NCBI GenBank assembly: GCA_001632425.1
Contig: KV425552.1
Span: 892,371-956,370, forward strand
Direction: 5' to 3'
Length of the DNA stretch: 64,000 nucleotides
Origin: Neolentinus lepideus HHB14362 ss-1
Lineage: Eukaryota; Basidiomycota; Agaricomycetes; Gloeophyllales; Gloeophyllaceae
Both the position numbers and the translations under genes were made by a program. This document shows, piece by piece, positions 47,101 to 58,500 of this stretch. How positions within the stretch are numbered: the stretch's first letter is position 1; every line of letters begins with the position of its first letter. The notes beneath the pieces were generated by a model, which saw only the letters and a program-made list of their open reading frames with translations, did no database searches and was not told the DNA's origin.

Positions 47101-48261
47101 TCGAGTAGGAGCTGGGGAGGAGGTACCTGAAGGAGATCTTGACCTTGAAGAGGATGCACCGCTCCCAGTTGACGTCGCTCCGTTCGTAGGAGATGACAGT
47201 ATGGAACTCGGGCTTCGAGTATCGGCGGGCGACGACGTGTCTTGGGGATTCGAGGAAGTGGAAGTGGAAGTGGAAGTGGGAGTGGGAGTGGCGGTCGCGG
47301 TCGCGGTCGCGGTCGGAGCGGAAGAAGATGCATCATCACTGCTGCTGCGGCTACTAGGCAAGGGAGCCCCCCCTCCTGTCAGGGAAGTAGAACTTGATGA
47401 AGGAGAGGGAGAGCGGCCTGAGCTTCCTGAAGTGGAAGAGGAAGAAGCGTGAGCAGGGCTGCTCCTCGACTGGGATACCGACGAAGCGGACTCTGTGGAA
47501 CTCGGCGAGCTATTAGTAACCTGGATGCTCGACGAAGCAGACGTGTCAGTCGAACTCAAACTAGTGGTCGTAGTTGGACTCGGAGTAATGCTCGATTTCG
47601 AAGTTGGGCTGCTGCTTGTCCCAGAAGGGGAGCTAGAGTTAGAAGCTTGTCCTGGCGCACTTGCATTGTGGCTTGGGCTTGAGCTTGGGTTGGAACTTGA
47701 GCTCAGAGCAGAAGAGGATGTGGGTGGTGAAGGAATAGCAGTGGAAGTTGACGGTGCAGGAGTGACGGTGGAAGCAGATGATACAGGAGTAGCAGTGGAA
47801 GTAGATGGGAGGTGATTAGAGGAGCTCGCAGGATAAGTGGAAGACGAGGAGGAAGAAGAGGAGGAAGAAGAGGAGGAAGAAGATATCCAAGTCCATGTCG
47901 ACGTGCTACTGCTGGAACTTGTAGACCACACAGTACTTGAGCTAGGCCACGTAGAACTGTCAACCGAACCGGACGCAGAAGTAGGGTGAGGAGAAGACGT
48001 GATCGCCGAACTGCTCGCGGTCGAGGAAAATGAACTGCTGGTACTAGCCGATGACGAAGAGGAACTGTTGTTGGACAAAGGGAGTGAACTGCTTTTACTA
48101 GTGACGCTCGGAACTCCACTGGTGGTAGAGCATGCGCTGGCGGCAGCCGTCACAGCCACGGTCGAGCACAAATCGGTCAAGCTGGAAGAGCTTTTTGGCG
48201 GAGGAGCGGCTGTTGCCAAGCCTGCACATAACAGGAGGAAAGATATGTTGGAACCGCGCAT
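44141..48261 (-). CDS. Mucin-like single-pass membrane protein (signal peptide, Ser/Thr-rich ectodomain, cytosolic tail)
   Basis: No named family recognised; architecture resembles fungal cell-wall sensor mucins. The start chosen is the ATG at 48261 (MRGSNISFLLLCAGLATAA, a signal peptide), because a GTGAGT..TTTCAG intron (48334-48265) in the leader ends just before it. The first exon encodes about 800 Ser/Thr-rich residues with a Ser run (about 47845-47885), alternating codon tracts (TATATATATPTPTPT near 47300) and four copies of a module STGDGSGxTS (about 46620-46830). A second exon gives ITGSISRTVRIAQPTGSLVS, TTESVTLMFTSTLPNGHITT. After an intron the transmembrane helix is VGAIVGIIIGIIVALIVLAI followed by stop-transfer KFARRAHRIRR. 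The tail has acidic and Ser/Pro segments (SRPMGLLDDEEDPVPG, NPFMDPFDEGEEG, DDPFSSIFDDDASHL). TAA at 44143-44141. Likely O-mannosylated at the surface and signalling inward, which is an inference. Confidence 0.75.
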
Positions 48262-48264
48262 GCC

Positions 48265-48334
48265 CTGAAACATTGACTCAGAACGTCGCGGTGAAGGGCG
48301 TCTAGGAATAGTTGGTCTAGGTCTGGACACTCAC
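48265..48334 (-). other. Intron in the 5' leader of the mucin-like gene
   Basis: 70 nt, GTGAGT donor at 48334-48329 and TTTCAG acceptor ending at 48265, four nucleotides before the chosen ATG. The upstream exon has no ATG in the stretch read (CTTGTGGCCATAAC), so it is likely untranslated. If unspliced, translation could start at the ATG 48273 and add MFQG. Confidence 0.55.
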
Positions 48335-50063
48335 GTTATGGCCACAAGCGTCGTTGCGTTAGGATAGGTGCAAGGCAGTATACAAATCTGAAAGGGGGGG
48401 GGTTTCGTATCGTTAAACGTCGCAAACTAGTTGATCGATACAGTAGATATTGGGTATATCGTGTCTCTCGCTGTATTCTGCGGAGAGGCGCGTCTTGGGA
48501 TCTACAATCGCATTCCCAACTGCACCGTGCGCGTCTGTTTCAGTATAACAGGTGGAGCAGATACAAGGGAAGAAAACTCACAATGTGAACTTTCCGGGGA
48601 GATGTGGTGACGGGTCGGGGATGAGAAAATTGACATGTAGATGATGGGATGAAAGCTAAATACACGATGCCGCATATTCACCATGGACACAACGTGGACA
48701 AGAAGCGTACACTAACCATTCAGCAGGTCAGGGTGCTTCTCTCTTCTCGCAGGGCTGCTTCTGGCTCCACTAGCTAGCCGGCGCTCCTCCCTTGCCCGCG
48801 TTTTCACCTCGCTCTCCGGTTGTCGGTTCCGATACGGTACTTCTCGCTAGTGCAGTATTGCGAAGGACGTTTGTTGGACAAAGTTTTCTGCAACCCGGTG
48901 ACCGAAGCGCAAAGGTACAACCTAGACAGTGAGAAGAGAAGGACCACCAGATATCGTAAACGCAGCAGGTGGGATATCTGGAATAACAAATATTGGTAAG
49001 TGGGACACAGGGTGAGCTCCACCGCTGTGAGCTGCATGTTGTTAGCGATATCTTACTCCGCAGAAACCTATTTGGAGGATCGTACTTACCGGAGTCGCTG
49101 CTGTGCTGCAAGCGTCATCAGGCAGTGGTGGGGTAGAAGAGATCCAACCAATCCCGTACCTCGAGAGCCTGTTCTTAGCGATCTCCAGGCACGGCCTCGT
49201 GCATGCTGTGCAACCGGATCAAAACGTGCCTTCCTCCATCACGTGTTCGCTTATTTGCTCTAGGATAGACTGTGGCAAACAATATATGTCTTCATATCAG
49301 CTCCGACCGGATGCCACTTTGTTGCATCAGCCAATTTTAATTTTTGTCAGCCTGATAACTCACACTATCTGTGGTTCTTGATGAAGGATTGTGGCTTAGT
49401 TGTCTGTGCAAATATCAGGATTCACGTGATCACACAGCTGTGTAACTGTGTGACTCAATGTGATGGATGTGCCCAACTCTTCGTGTGTGCCCTGTATCTC
49501 AACACATCTATATGACCTGCTATGCTTGTTCTGAGCTGACCACTTTCTTGGAATCAACAAATACACCAATAAAAATCTGATCAAACTAATGAAGCAAATA
49601 CCCAACATTGGTAATTCTGCCTAAATCCACTCGTTCTTAAAAAGGTAGTTCCAACAGCACAAAAATATCGATTATTCGCTCTGTGACATTAGCAATAATA
49701 ATATGATATTTCTGAGCATCAACCTTGCCAACCTGTTTCCACAGTATGTCACCAGAGCTCTATGATGCTCGTTCCAGGCTTGAAGGAGACAGCCCACTTC
49801 TCCCATTAAAAGCAGGACACAGTTGCATGTGATACTACTGTGGAAGAGGCCAAAAGGATTAGACTTCTGCAATTTTTATTTCCAAGGTGTTCTCTCTGAT
49901 CCTATATACCCAAGGTGAGCTCAACATGAAAAAAAATCATGAGTAACCTGGTTGTGGTAGCCAGGATTAGGAGTCACCTGGTGATACACCCTATGTGTCT
50001 CCAGGCTCAGAAAACACATTTTTGGCACTTTTGCGCTATTTCTCATGCTATGTGCCATAGCGC
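48335..50063. other. Intergenic, no supported gene
   Basis: 48335-49380 is gene-like in base composition, but its short frames on both strands have no recognisable content. From about 49400 onward CpG becomes rare, marking entry into the transposon island. Confidence 0.4.
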
Positions 50064-51657
50064 TATGGTGCGTGACACTTAGTCACTGCTACATTGTGAC
50101 AGTGGCCAATTTGGCCTGGCAGCAAAAATTTATTTATTAATTATCATATATTGTATCTCAATCAGTGGGGGAGCTGTCATGTGGAATGATGTCAAATACA
50201 TGAGTATGCAATATTGGCAATAAAATTTGTGCCATAGTGTAGATACTAGTGAATAGATCATCTTACCATTTTATTCCTCTGCTATTCATGCCTCGTGTCC
50301 AGCAAAATGATACAGGACTGCTACTGCATGGGCTTGAGAAGTAAAAGCTAAAAGGATCCTTGACAGAGATCCTCCAGTTTGCTCTGACTTGGAAGAATTG
50401 GAAGATGGCGATATTGAGGAATGTGCATGGGATGGTACTGTGAACCACTGGCCTCTGGATACTGACTCGGAGTGGTCAGGAGAGTCAGGAGAAGAGTCAG
50501 GAGAAGAGATATCAGAGCTGGAGGGTGATGAACTGGCTGAAAGTATTGGAAAGGAATTGGATAGGGAGCTACAAAGGCTCAATCAGTCAAGTCCATATGA
50601 ACAACTTACCCAGAAACACACCTCGAAGGACTGGAAGAGGGCTGAAAGCAATCGGCACCTTCGATACAATGGGAACTCAGACAGGACACAGTGCAGAAAT
50701 GAGCAGGCAGCACACATGAAAGAGGACCAGGATGCACTCACCCAGAAAAGGTGGGTTATCATTCAAGAGCTAATGTGATCCTATTGATAATGTGACTCAC
50801 CAGTAAAGGCACCAACATGATGTGCACATTCCTTTCAAGTGCAAAGGCAGCACCTCACTGATCCAGCGCTCCCTCGCCAATGCCTGACATTACACATCCA
50901 GATGACATCTTCATGGGATACCTGTCTGACAAGGAGAGTGGGGAGGAGGATGAACAGGAGAGACAAAACAATGAGCACTCATCTGTATCTCCAGCAACTG
51001 AACCTATAAACTCCTCTGAGGATGACTTCCTAATCTGAGCACCACTGCCATTGAAGAGATGAAAGTTGTCAGAGCCAGCTCGAGTGACTCACGAGAAACA
51101 TCAAGAGGAGTGGAAGAAAGAATGCACAAAAGCGCTCATGGATATCGAGAAACTTGTTTGGTCCAAGCGCGAAGTCTTTGAGGTGGGGCAAAATGGGCTG
51201 CAGGCATACCAAGTGAGAGTGATCCAAAGCTGCCTACAGATGGTTGTGAACAATGGTTGTCACCTTATCAATGCTTCAGAAAGAGCTGCAGAGAGCCAGG
51301 GTTTTGCAGAGAAGTGGGGTGGTTGTCATGTCTGTCAGTGGGTCCATTCTTGGATCATGGATAGGGAATTGCCAGTTTCTCTCAAAGGCCAGCATGTCAA
51401 AGTTTTCTCACTGCTTCAGGATCTGGTAATCACAGTGGAGCTCCATTCATATGTATGATCAAATAAATGGGCCATGAATCCAGCAAAACTCGCTCAATTC
51501 AGTGAGCAGAAGACAGCAGTTGTGGATCAGAGAGATCATGAACAAGGAGATACCCCAGGGACTGAAGAAATATCTTGAGTTGGAGCTTTTCCCTCACATT
51601 CACATGTGGCTGGGAAAAGGAGTCAGTTTGCACATGGTGACATGCTGGCTTCACCAT

Positions 51658-53825
51658 TGATATGCACTAACACACAATGAAACCTGCAAAGATGGGACCT
51701 AAAGACAGACACAACCACTAAGCAAACACCAAATCCCTTGGTGTCAGATGGCTGCAAGGCCCGGGGTAACAAAGGGTATAGATAGTTTGGAGGGGATGGG
51801 TGTAGGTGAGATGTATAGATGGGGCTAAAGGGAGGTTGGCACCGAGTTGCTATTCTGCGGCAATCTGATTCTAGGGAGTGACACTATGTGCACGGCGCTA
51901 TGTAGATGCTATACGATGCTTCTCCTGGTCAGTGCTGTAGGGTCTTTGGTGCTCTGTAGAAGAGCACTTACTTGCTGTCACTATCTCTAACTTGGTGTAT
52001 AGACTCTGGTTAATATGACAGATCAGTGACGCTACACTGACTTGCTCTGTCACTATCTCTGGGTGAAGTCAGAGGTATGCAAGAGTACCTAAATGTGAGT
52101 CACAAGATGGACTTAGAAGAAACTCTGATGTGAGACTGAAATCTGAAGAGTGTGGTGAAGATGACTTGTTGTACAAAACAGAAAAGTGATGTCTTAAATA
52201 CAGGAGAGTGAGTGTTCTATGTCCGACTCTAACTACCTACTACCATGAGTCGTGCCTTTGCTCAGCCTCACATCCATACAACTCGTACCACCTCATTCCT
52301 AGTCTGCATGCGATCCTCAACCAATACCCCTTGCAACCAACTCCAGCATGCACACCATTCCTCAGGCAGGAGCCAGTCGGGTGTGTCTTGACTTTGCGAT
52401 AGAGAGTGCCTCCTTGATGTTCAGGTGGCGGGCTGTACTGCTGATGCTAGCACGATCTTGCCAAATAGGGATAAAGGGTGGGGCTGCTATATTGTGCAGC
52501 AGTGTCATGATAGCTGTAGTCACACCATGTGTTGATGCATGCTGCATGCATAAGGAAAGTCACGCCAATAGAACTAGCACTGATCTGAAGCAACAGTGGG
52601 CTGTACACCATATGGAAAGGCACCCTGAGACACTGCCTCAGTTCAGGCCGCAGTAACAACATCAGGCGGTGCATGCCAAGATGCTGATGACTCAACTGAA
52701 TGACATTCGGCTGACCACGCTGATATGACAGACACACAATGAAACCTGTGGAAATGAGACCTAAAGCTAGACACAACCACAAAGCAAACACCAAACCCTT
52801 GGTGTCAGATGGATGCGAGGCCCGGGGTAATGAAGGGTAATAATAGTTCAGAGGGGATGGGTGTAGGTGAGACGTATAGTTGGGGCTAAAGGGAGTTTGG
52901 TGCCAAGTCGCTATTCGGCAGCAGTCTGAGGATAGAGAGCGACACTATGCACTATGTAGTGCTATGTGCACAGTGCTGTGTAGGTGCTGTATGGTCTTCG
53001 GTGCTCTATAGTGGAGCGCTACTTGCAGTCGCTATCTCTAACTTGGATGTATATAGACTCTGATTAGTATGACACTACAGCGCATGAGGCTGCCTAAGAG
53101 AGAGGGACTTGTAAGGGATTTGCTTATGATCAGCGACGCTACGCTAACTTGCTCTGTTGCTATCTCTGGGTGAAGTCGGAGGTATGCAAGAGTACCTAAA
53201 TGCAAGTCACAAGACAGACTTAGAAGAAAACTCTGATGTGAGACTGAAATCTGAAGAGTGTGGTGAAGATAACTTGTTGTACAAAGCCATAGAGTAATGT
53301 CTTAAATACAAGAGAGCAACTGCTCTATGTCCAATCCTATCTACCTACTACCGCAAGTTGTGCCTCTGCTCAGCCTCACATCCATGTGAGTCATACTGCC
53401 TTGCTCCTATCCCACATGCGATCCTCAACCAGTACCCCTTGCGACCAACTCTAGCACATGCACCACTCCATGGACGGGAGCCAGTCGGGTGTGTCTTGAC
53501 TTTGCGTTAGAGTGCACCTCCTTGATGATCTGGTGGCAGGCTATGCTGCCAATGCTAGCGCAATCTTGCCGAAAGAGGGATAAAGGGTGGGGCTGCTGTG
53601 TGGTGTGGCAGTGTCATGATAGCCATAGTCGTGCCATGTGTCAATGTGCACTGCATGCATAAGGAAAGTCACACCAATAGAACTAGCACTGATCTGAAGC
53701 AATGGCAGGCTGTATGCCATATGGAAAGGCACCCTGAGACACCACCTCAGTTCAGACCGCAGTAACAACATCGGGTGATACATGCCAAGATGCCGATGAC
53801 TTGACTGAATGACGTTCAGCTGACC
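51658..53825 (+). repeat. Tandem pair of about 1.06 kb units
   Basis: Unit 1 is 51658-52720 and unit 2 is 52721 to about 53825; both begin TGATATG and share ACACACAATGAAACC, CCAAACCCTTGGTGTCAGAT-type, GGGGATGGGTGTAGGTGAGA and GTGTCTTGACTTTGCG. Unit 2 has about 60 bp extra (near 53070-53130). A third, partial copy lies inverted at 56505-56654. Confidence 0.85.
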
Positions 53826-53837
53826 AGGTTACCGAGG

Positions 53838-54191
53838 AGCCATCCTAAGTGTGCCAAAGAGCTGAGAGCCTTGTCGCTGGGGCATAGGGACACTAGTGTG
53901 CAGGGTACCAACAGTGTGCTATCGAGTTGCTAAGTTGCCATTCCCATGAAGCACGAGGAATCACCCTAAATCACGTTTTCTGGGGTCAGAAGCCAACGGG
54001 GCCTATCAGTGCCATTGAGAAGCCATCCTAAGTGCACCGAGAAGCTGAGAGCCATGTTGCTGGGGCATAGGGTCACTAGTGTGCAGAATACCAACAGTGT
54101 GCTATTGAGTCACTAAGTCGCCATTCCCATGAAGCATGTGGAATCACCCTAGATCACATTTTCTGGGGTCAGAAGCCAACAGGGCCTATCA
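53838..54191 (+). repeat. Tandem pair of 183-bp units
   Basis: Units 53838-54020 and 54021-54191 share AGCCATCCTAAGTG, GCTGGGGCATAGGG, CACTAGTGTGCAG, CCATTCCCATGAAGCA and TTTTCTGGGGTCAGAAGCCA. Period is 183 bp. Both carry GGGCCTATCA at the same place, which is the right end of the nested element. Confidence 0.88.
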
Positions 54192-55599
54192 CCATCAAGG
54201 CTTCTGGTATACAGAACACAAGAAGGCTCTATATTACAATGGTCACGAGCACCCAGATGTGGTGAAGTATTGCCAGGAAGTCTTCTTGCCCACCATGGCC
54301 ACATATTGACAACACTTGGTGGAGTATGTTGTTGGCAATGTTGAGACGGAGGTGGTGAAAGTCATAAATTCTGATGAGCATTGACTTGTCCTCCTCCCAC
54401 ATGACAAGATGACTGCTCAGGCTGGTGATGGGTTGAGTATGGGTTGGGTGCTGGATGGAGAACATGTGCTGAAGAAGAAGGGCTAAGGGCATGGGATGCA
54501 TCATAGTGAAGTGATCTGCTTGACTGTGGGTGGCTCAAAGATGGAAGCCAGACTCTTGAATACAGGAAGAATTATGATGGGTACTGGACAGGCAAGCTCT
54601 TCATCAAGCAGCTGGCTGAGAAGATCATTCCAGCATTTAAGGAAGCTCATGGACATGGCTATCAAGCACTTATTATGGTCAACAATTCTCAAGGTCATTC
54701 TGCATATGCAAAGGATGCTCTCCTCATCTCACAGATGAATCTCAGACCAGGGGGCAAGCAAGCATTGATGCGTGATGGCTGGTTCATGCATGATGGATGC
54801 AAGGTCACTCAACTGATGGTCTTTGCATCAGACCATGCAGAGTTCCCAGGGATGGCAAAGGGCATGAAGCAGGTCCTCATTGAGTGGGGCCTCTGGGCTG
54901 ATGGCTTGTTGATGAAATGTTGTGACAGTTGTGACTGTGATGCCTTAGCATGTTGTGCAACTTGTGTTCTCGAGCTTCAACCTGACTTCCAGTCACAGAA
55001 ATCACTCATCCAGGAGGTAATTGAAGCTCAGGGACATCTGTGCATCTTCCTCCCAAAATTCCATTGTGAGCTCAATTTCATTGAGTTCTTCTGGGGCACA
55101 GTGAAGAAGTACCTCCAAGAGCACTGTGATTATACCTTTGACACTCTCAAGCAAAATCTTCCAAAGGCACTTGCTTCAGTACAGCTTCACACCATACGGA
55201 AGTGGGAGCATCGGATGTATTGTTGGATGGATGCTTACAGGGATGGGTTGACAGCTAAAGATGCTCAGATGAAGGTAAAGCAATTTCGCTCAAAGCAGTA
55301 CATATCTCATTGCTATGTACCTGAGGCATTGGCCCATCAATTTGACCAGTAATTATTACTATTTATGTAATATTACATAATAATATTTCCATATTTAGAA
55401 TGTATGATGTCATGTGGCCAAATTGAGACCTCCAGAATTTATATCTCCTTCAGTTTTGACCCTATCAAAAATCCATCTAGTAGAATTAATCCCCTAGTGA
55501 AAAGGAGCATTTTCACCAGAGGGATAAGAATTTGGATCAATTTTGCACTTAGGTAATTTGTTGTACAGAAGTAGTGGTGACTAAGTGTCACACACCATA

Positions 55600-58500
55600 G
55601 GGCTCCCGGTCTGGTGGCACAAGCCATATTCGAGTTTTTATTGATTTTTCCAGCTATTTCCTGGACTCCTCGACACTTCGATCTCATTCAGCAGGTGCTC
55701 CATTGTATTATGTAAGTGAGTGCACCCATCTCGACAATAGCAGTGGTGCTGTGGTATCCTTCCAACAAGTAGCATAGTGCAGCAGTGCTGCACTGCTTCA
55801 GCTGCAGCCAGCAGTGTGGTCTCTATCAAGCTCAAGTCATTCTGAGGCTGTGCATGCATTGTGGGCACCTGTGCAGCCTTCACCTGGAGCAATAGCACTT
55901 TTTGATGCAATGCTGTGCACTTTTCCATGCTTCTTTTGGTATGTGGTGGCCTGTGCATATGGACACTGTAGCTTATGGAGATTGTTCCCCCTGTCAGAGG
56001 TTTGAGACAGATCAGTCTCAGGAGTAGTTTCATTTTGTTAGCATATGGCTCTTGGTTTATTTGTTTACCCAGTAGAGTACTTTAGTTGGACCTCCTGTAG
56101 GCAGACAAGGCAGGCAACAGGCAACCCAGTCAGTCCTCCCTGTGCAATCTAGTGTTCCCATCTCATTCCTGCATCTATCCCTGAGCTTCCTACGTCTTGC
56201 ATCCTTCCTCCGATCTCTGTGTCACTATCTCTCTGCCTATGATAAGAGTGCCATGTTGCTATCATCACTATATGTCACTAGAGTGCTACATCACTATATG
56301 TCGCTATTGGCACCAACCTTTTGCCTGCTCTGCACATTCAACTTCTACAGCATGCTGTGTCACACCTTGTCGCTTTCTGATTGTGTTCTATTTTTAGCCT
56401 CCCATCACTATTTCATTGCTATTCTTCTGCTTCCCACTTTGCATTGCAGTATTTTGGTTTTTTTGTTATATGTTGCATTTGTGGTCTGCAGTCTTAGCCC
56501 TATCCTTCCATTTACTCCCTCTGAACTATCTATTACCCTTTGACTCCCTGGACCTCACAGCCATCTGGCACCAAGGGTTTGGTGCTTGCTTTGTGGTTGT
56601 ATCTGTCTTTAGGTCTCATTTCCAGCGGGTTTCATTGTGTGTTTGTGTTCATCACCAGGAAAAGTACAAATATAAGAGAAGAAGCATTATGGATGTTATC
56701 ACTTCTTGTATCTTCTATTTGGTTCAGAGTGTGTTCACCTTCAAGATGTTTCAAGTTTTATTCTGTTAGGCATTGGGATCACTGACATAATTTTGTTATT
56801 GTGCAGGTACTTCAAGGGTCTACTACTCACAGGAGCCATGCACAAACTACACTTCTTCTTCTGCTGAGGATCAGTGACAATCATGCACTAGCTCTGCCAA
56901 GCTCCCTCCAAGAGCAAGTCTGAGCAATGACAATGCCAAGCAACACCATAACACCAGGGCAAAAGTGTGTGGTAGGTGTTACGAGAGGGAGAAGATCTGC
57001 CCTTTTCATGCTGATGATGGGGACTTGATCACCCTGGTGTTGCAGGGGAGAATTTGTTGACTGCTAGACTGAAGGCAGACACCTGTGATAACTTCTCACT
57101 CATACTGTGATTAATAATTCCTTCCTCACATGGGTTTGCACACCTATGCACCCTTTGTGGGAGAGCCAAGGGTCAAGGCCAGGACCATGCATCAGTTTTG
57201 CTCATTTAATGGGCACAGGTGCTTGTCAGATAAAGTGATGGAAGGATAAAAACAGCATGTGATTGGATGGAGATGTGAAGAAGTAATGAGGATATGCAAT
57301 AAAAGCAAGCTAATTGCCACAAACTTGGGCTCAGGCATTCAAAGCTACCTTTCTGCCAACAGGTTCTCAACAGAGCTCAGCTACAAGGTCTAACCACATC
57401 TTGTCTGTATGCATCATTTTTGTCCTGGACCTTGGACTCAAACTGAAACTTGATGATCCTACTCAGACAATTCATCAAAAAGAGCTCTCACAGAGCACTT
57501 TAGTACTGAACATGACCAATACCAACAATAGGAGAATGTTGTGCCAAACAGATATTTCACCAAGATTTGCCAGCTCTCATCTCAGAGCCACATTTCAGTG
57601 ACTATTGAAGCATTGAGAGGTACTCCTCACTAGACACTCAAGACTGTGACATGGGTATTGTCTCGGAAGAAGGCTCAGAACACAGATCATGAACTGCTGA
57701 GTGAATGGGATGCACAAAGAATGCCAGGTAGTCCCATTGTTTTGTCAGATCCTTTGTGGCTTGCATCTTCATAGGATGAGAAAGGGGTGTGCTACATCAG
57801 GTATGGACATATGGAACTGAGTGCCTGACAACTCAAGGATGTCTCTTGCCATCACTCCCTGAAACATTCACCAATGTTATGTGGCTATGCACTGCTCCAT
57901 AACATGATGTCCAGCCATCTTTTGTCTGCAGACAAAAGAGGTAACTCTGGAAGGATGAGGATGAGCAGACTGTATTCAAGGTGGTGGTGGCCATCAATTG
58001 TCCCAGTGCCGCTGCCTGGATGAGGCAAGCAGACAAGGAGCATACCATTAAGGTCCAGAATTCTAGTTTCTGCAGGGGGATAATGAAGGAGACACAGTAT
58101 TGAGAAGGCTAACAAGTTGGGCATGGAGAGTGAGGTGATGCAGACAAAGGAGGGCTTGGTGTTTCGGTGAGTTTGGTGATTGTGAGACAGGTGAATGCAC
58201 ATGAGAGAAATGATCTTGCTGCTTTACACCTCTACTAAGTAGACTGTTCATATTGGTCCTTTTCATATCATTGTTCACAGTAAAAGTTGAAGTTGTTACA
58301 AGGATGACTAGAGGATGAGTTATTTTGTCTCCTGGAAGAGGAGTAGCCATTAGAGTATGTATTTCTGGACATCTGACTTGCAGAATATGGAGCTCTAGGA
58401 AATGATGGTTGACATGTCTCCCAGAGATTTCTGTGCAGCTCCAGTGAGAATGTGGAGGCTAATAAAGTCAAAGCACTTACTTGGCCTTCTGCAAGGGGTT

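Larger units (their letters stand above)
51658..54191. mobile_element. Nested TG..CA element inside the transposase gene (solo-LTR-like)
   Basis: Starts TGATATG and ends CCTATCA. CCAT (51654-51657 and 54192-54195; six bases if CACCAT is counted) is duplicated on both sides. Removing the insert and one CCAT rejoins TGG CTT CAC CAT CAA GGC, i.e. WLH-HQGF, in frame with the transposase. No reverse transcriptase, integrase or other frame is visible inside. TG..CA ends with a 4-6 bp duplication suit a solo LTR or a small LTR-derived element. Confidence 0.7.
50389..55352 (+). pseudogene. Transposase pseudogene (DDE_3-type, Tc1/IS630-like)
   Basis: Readable pieces in order: an acidic N-terminal part (SGEESGEEISELEGDELAES, YEQLTQKHTSKDWKRAESNR), an acidic linker (DDIFMGYLSDKESGEEDEQE), then from 51066 SEPARVTHEKHQEEWKKECT, KALMDIEKLVWSKREVFEVG and WAMNPAKLAQFSEQK. 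The gene is then split at 51657 and resumes at 54192 with HQGFWYTEHKKALYYNGHEH. The C-terminal frame 54675-55352 is open: NNSQGHSAYAKDALL, FLPKFHCELNFIEFFWGTVK, the hallmark last block of the DDE catalytic core, and ALASVQLHTIRKWEHRM. Several stops fall between 54196 and 54675 and one near 51037. Many Arg codons appear to have become Cys, His or stop (C-to-T at CpG), so it is dead. Relatives are common in mushroom genomes. Confidence 0.82.
50066..55597 (+). mobile_element. Decayed Tc1/mariner-superfamily DNA transposon
   Basis: Bounded by a terminal inverted repeat of about 26 bp: left TGGTGCGTGACACTTAGTCA (from 50066), right the same in reverse complement with GTGTGTGACACTTAGTCACC (55571-55597). 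TA sits directly outside both ends (50064-50065 and 55598-55599), the expected target duplication. It contains a broken transposase gene on the plus strand and a nested 2.5 kb insertion; without that insertion it would be about 3.0 kb. A further left-end remnant lies at 15346. Confidence 0.83.

Noticed and set aside
45821..47815. Long plus-strand frames opposite the mucin-like gene
   Set aside because: They are antisense shadows of a Ser/Thr-rich repetitive exon; signal peptide, membrane helix and introns all lie on the minus strand.
48274..48330. Longer N-terminus for the mucin-like protein
   Set aside because: It would begin at GTG and lies within a GTGAGT..TTTCAG leader intron; the downstream ATG starts a clean signal peptide.
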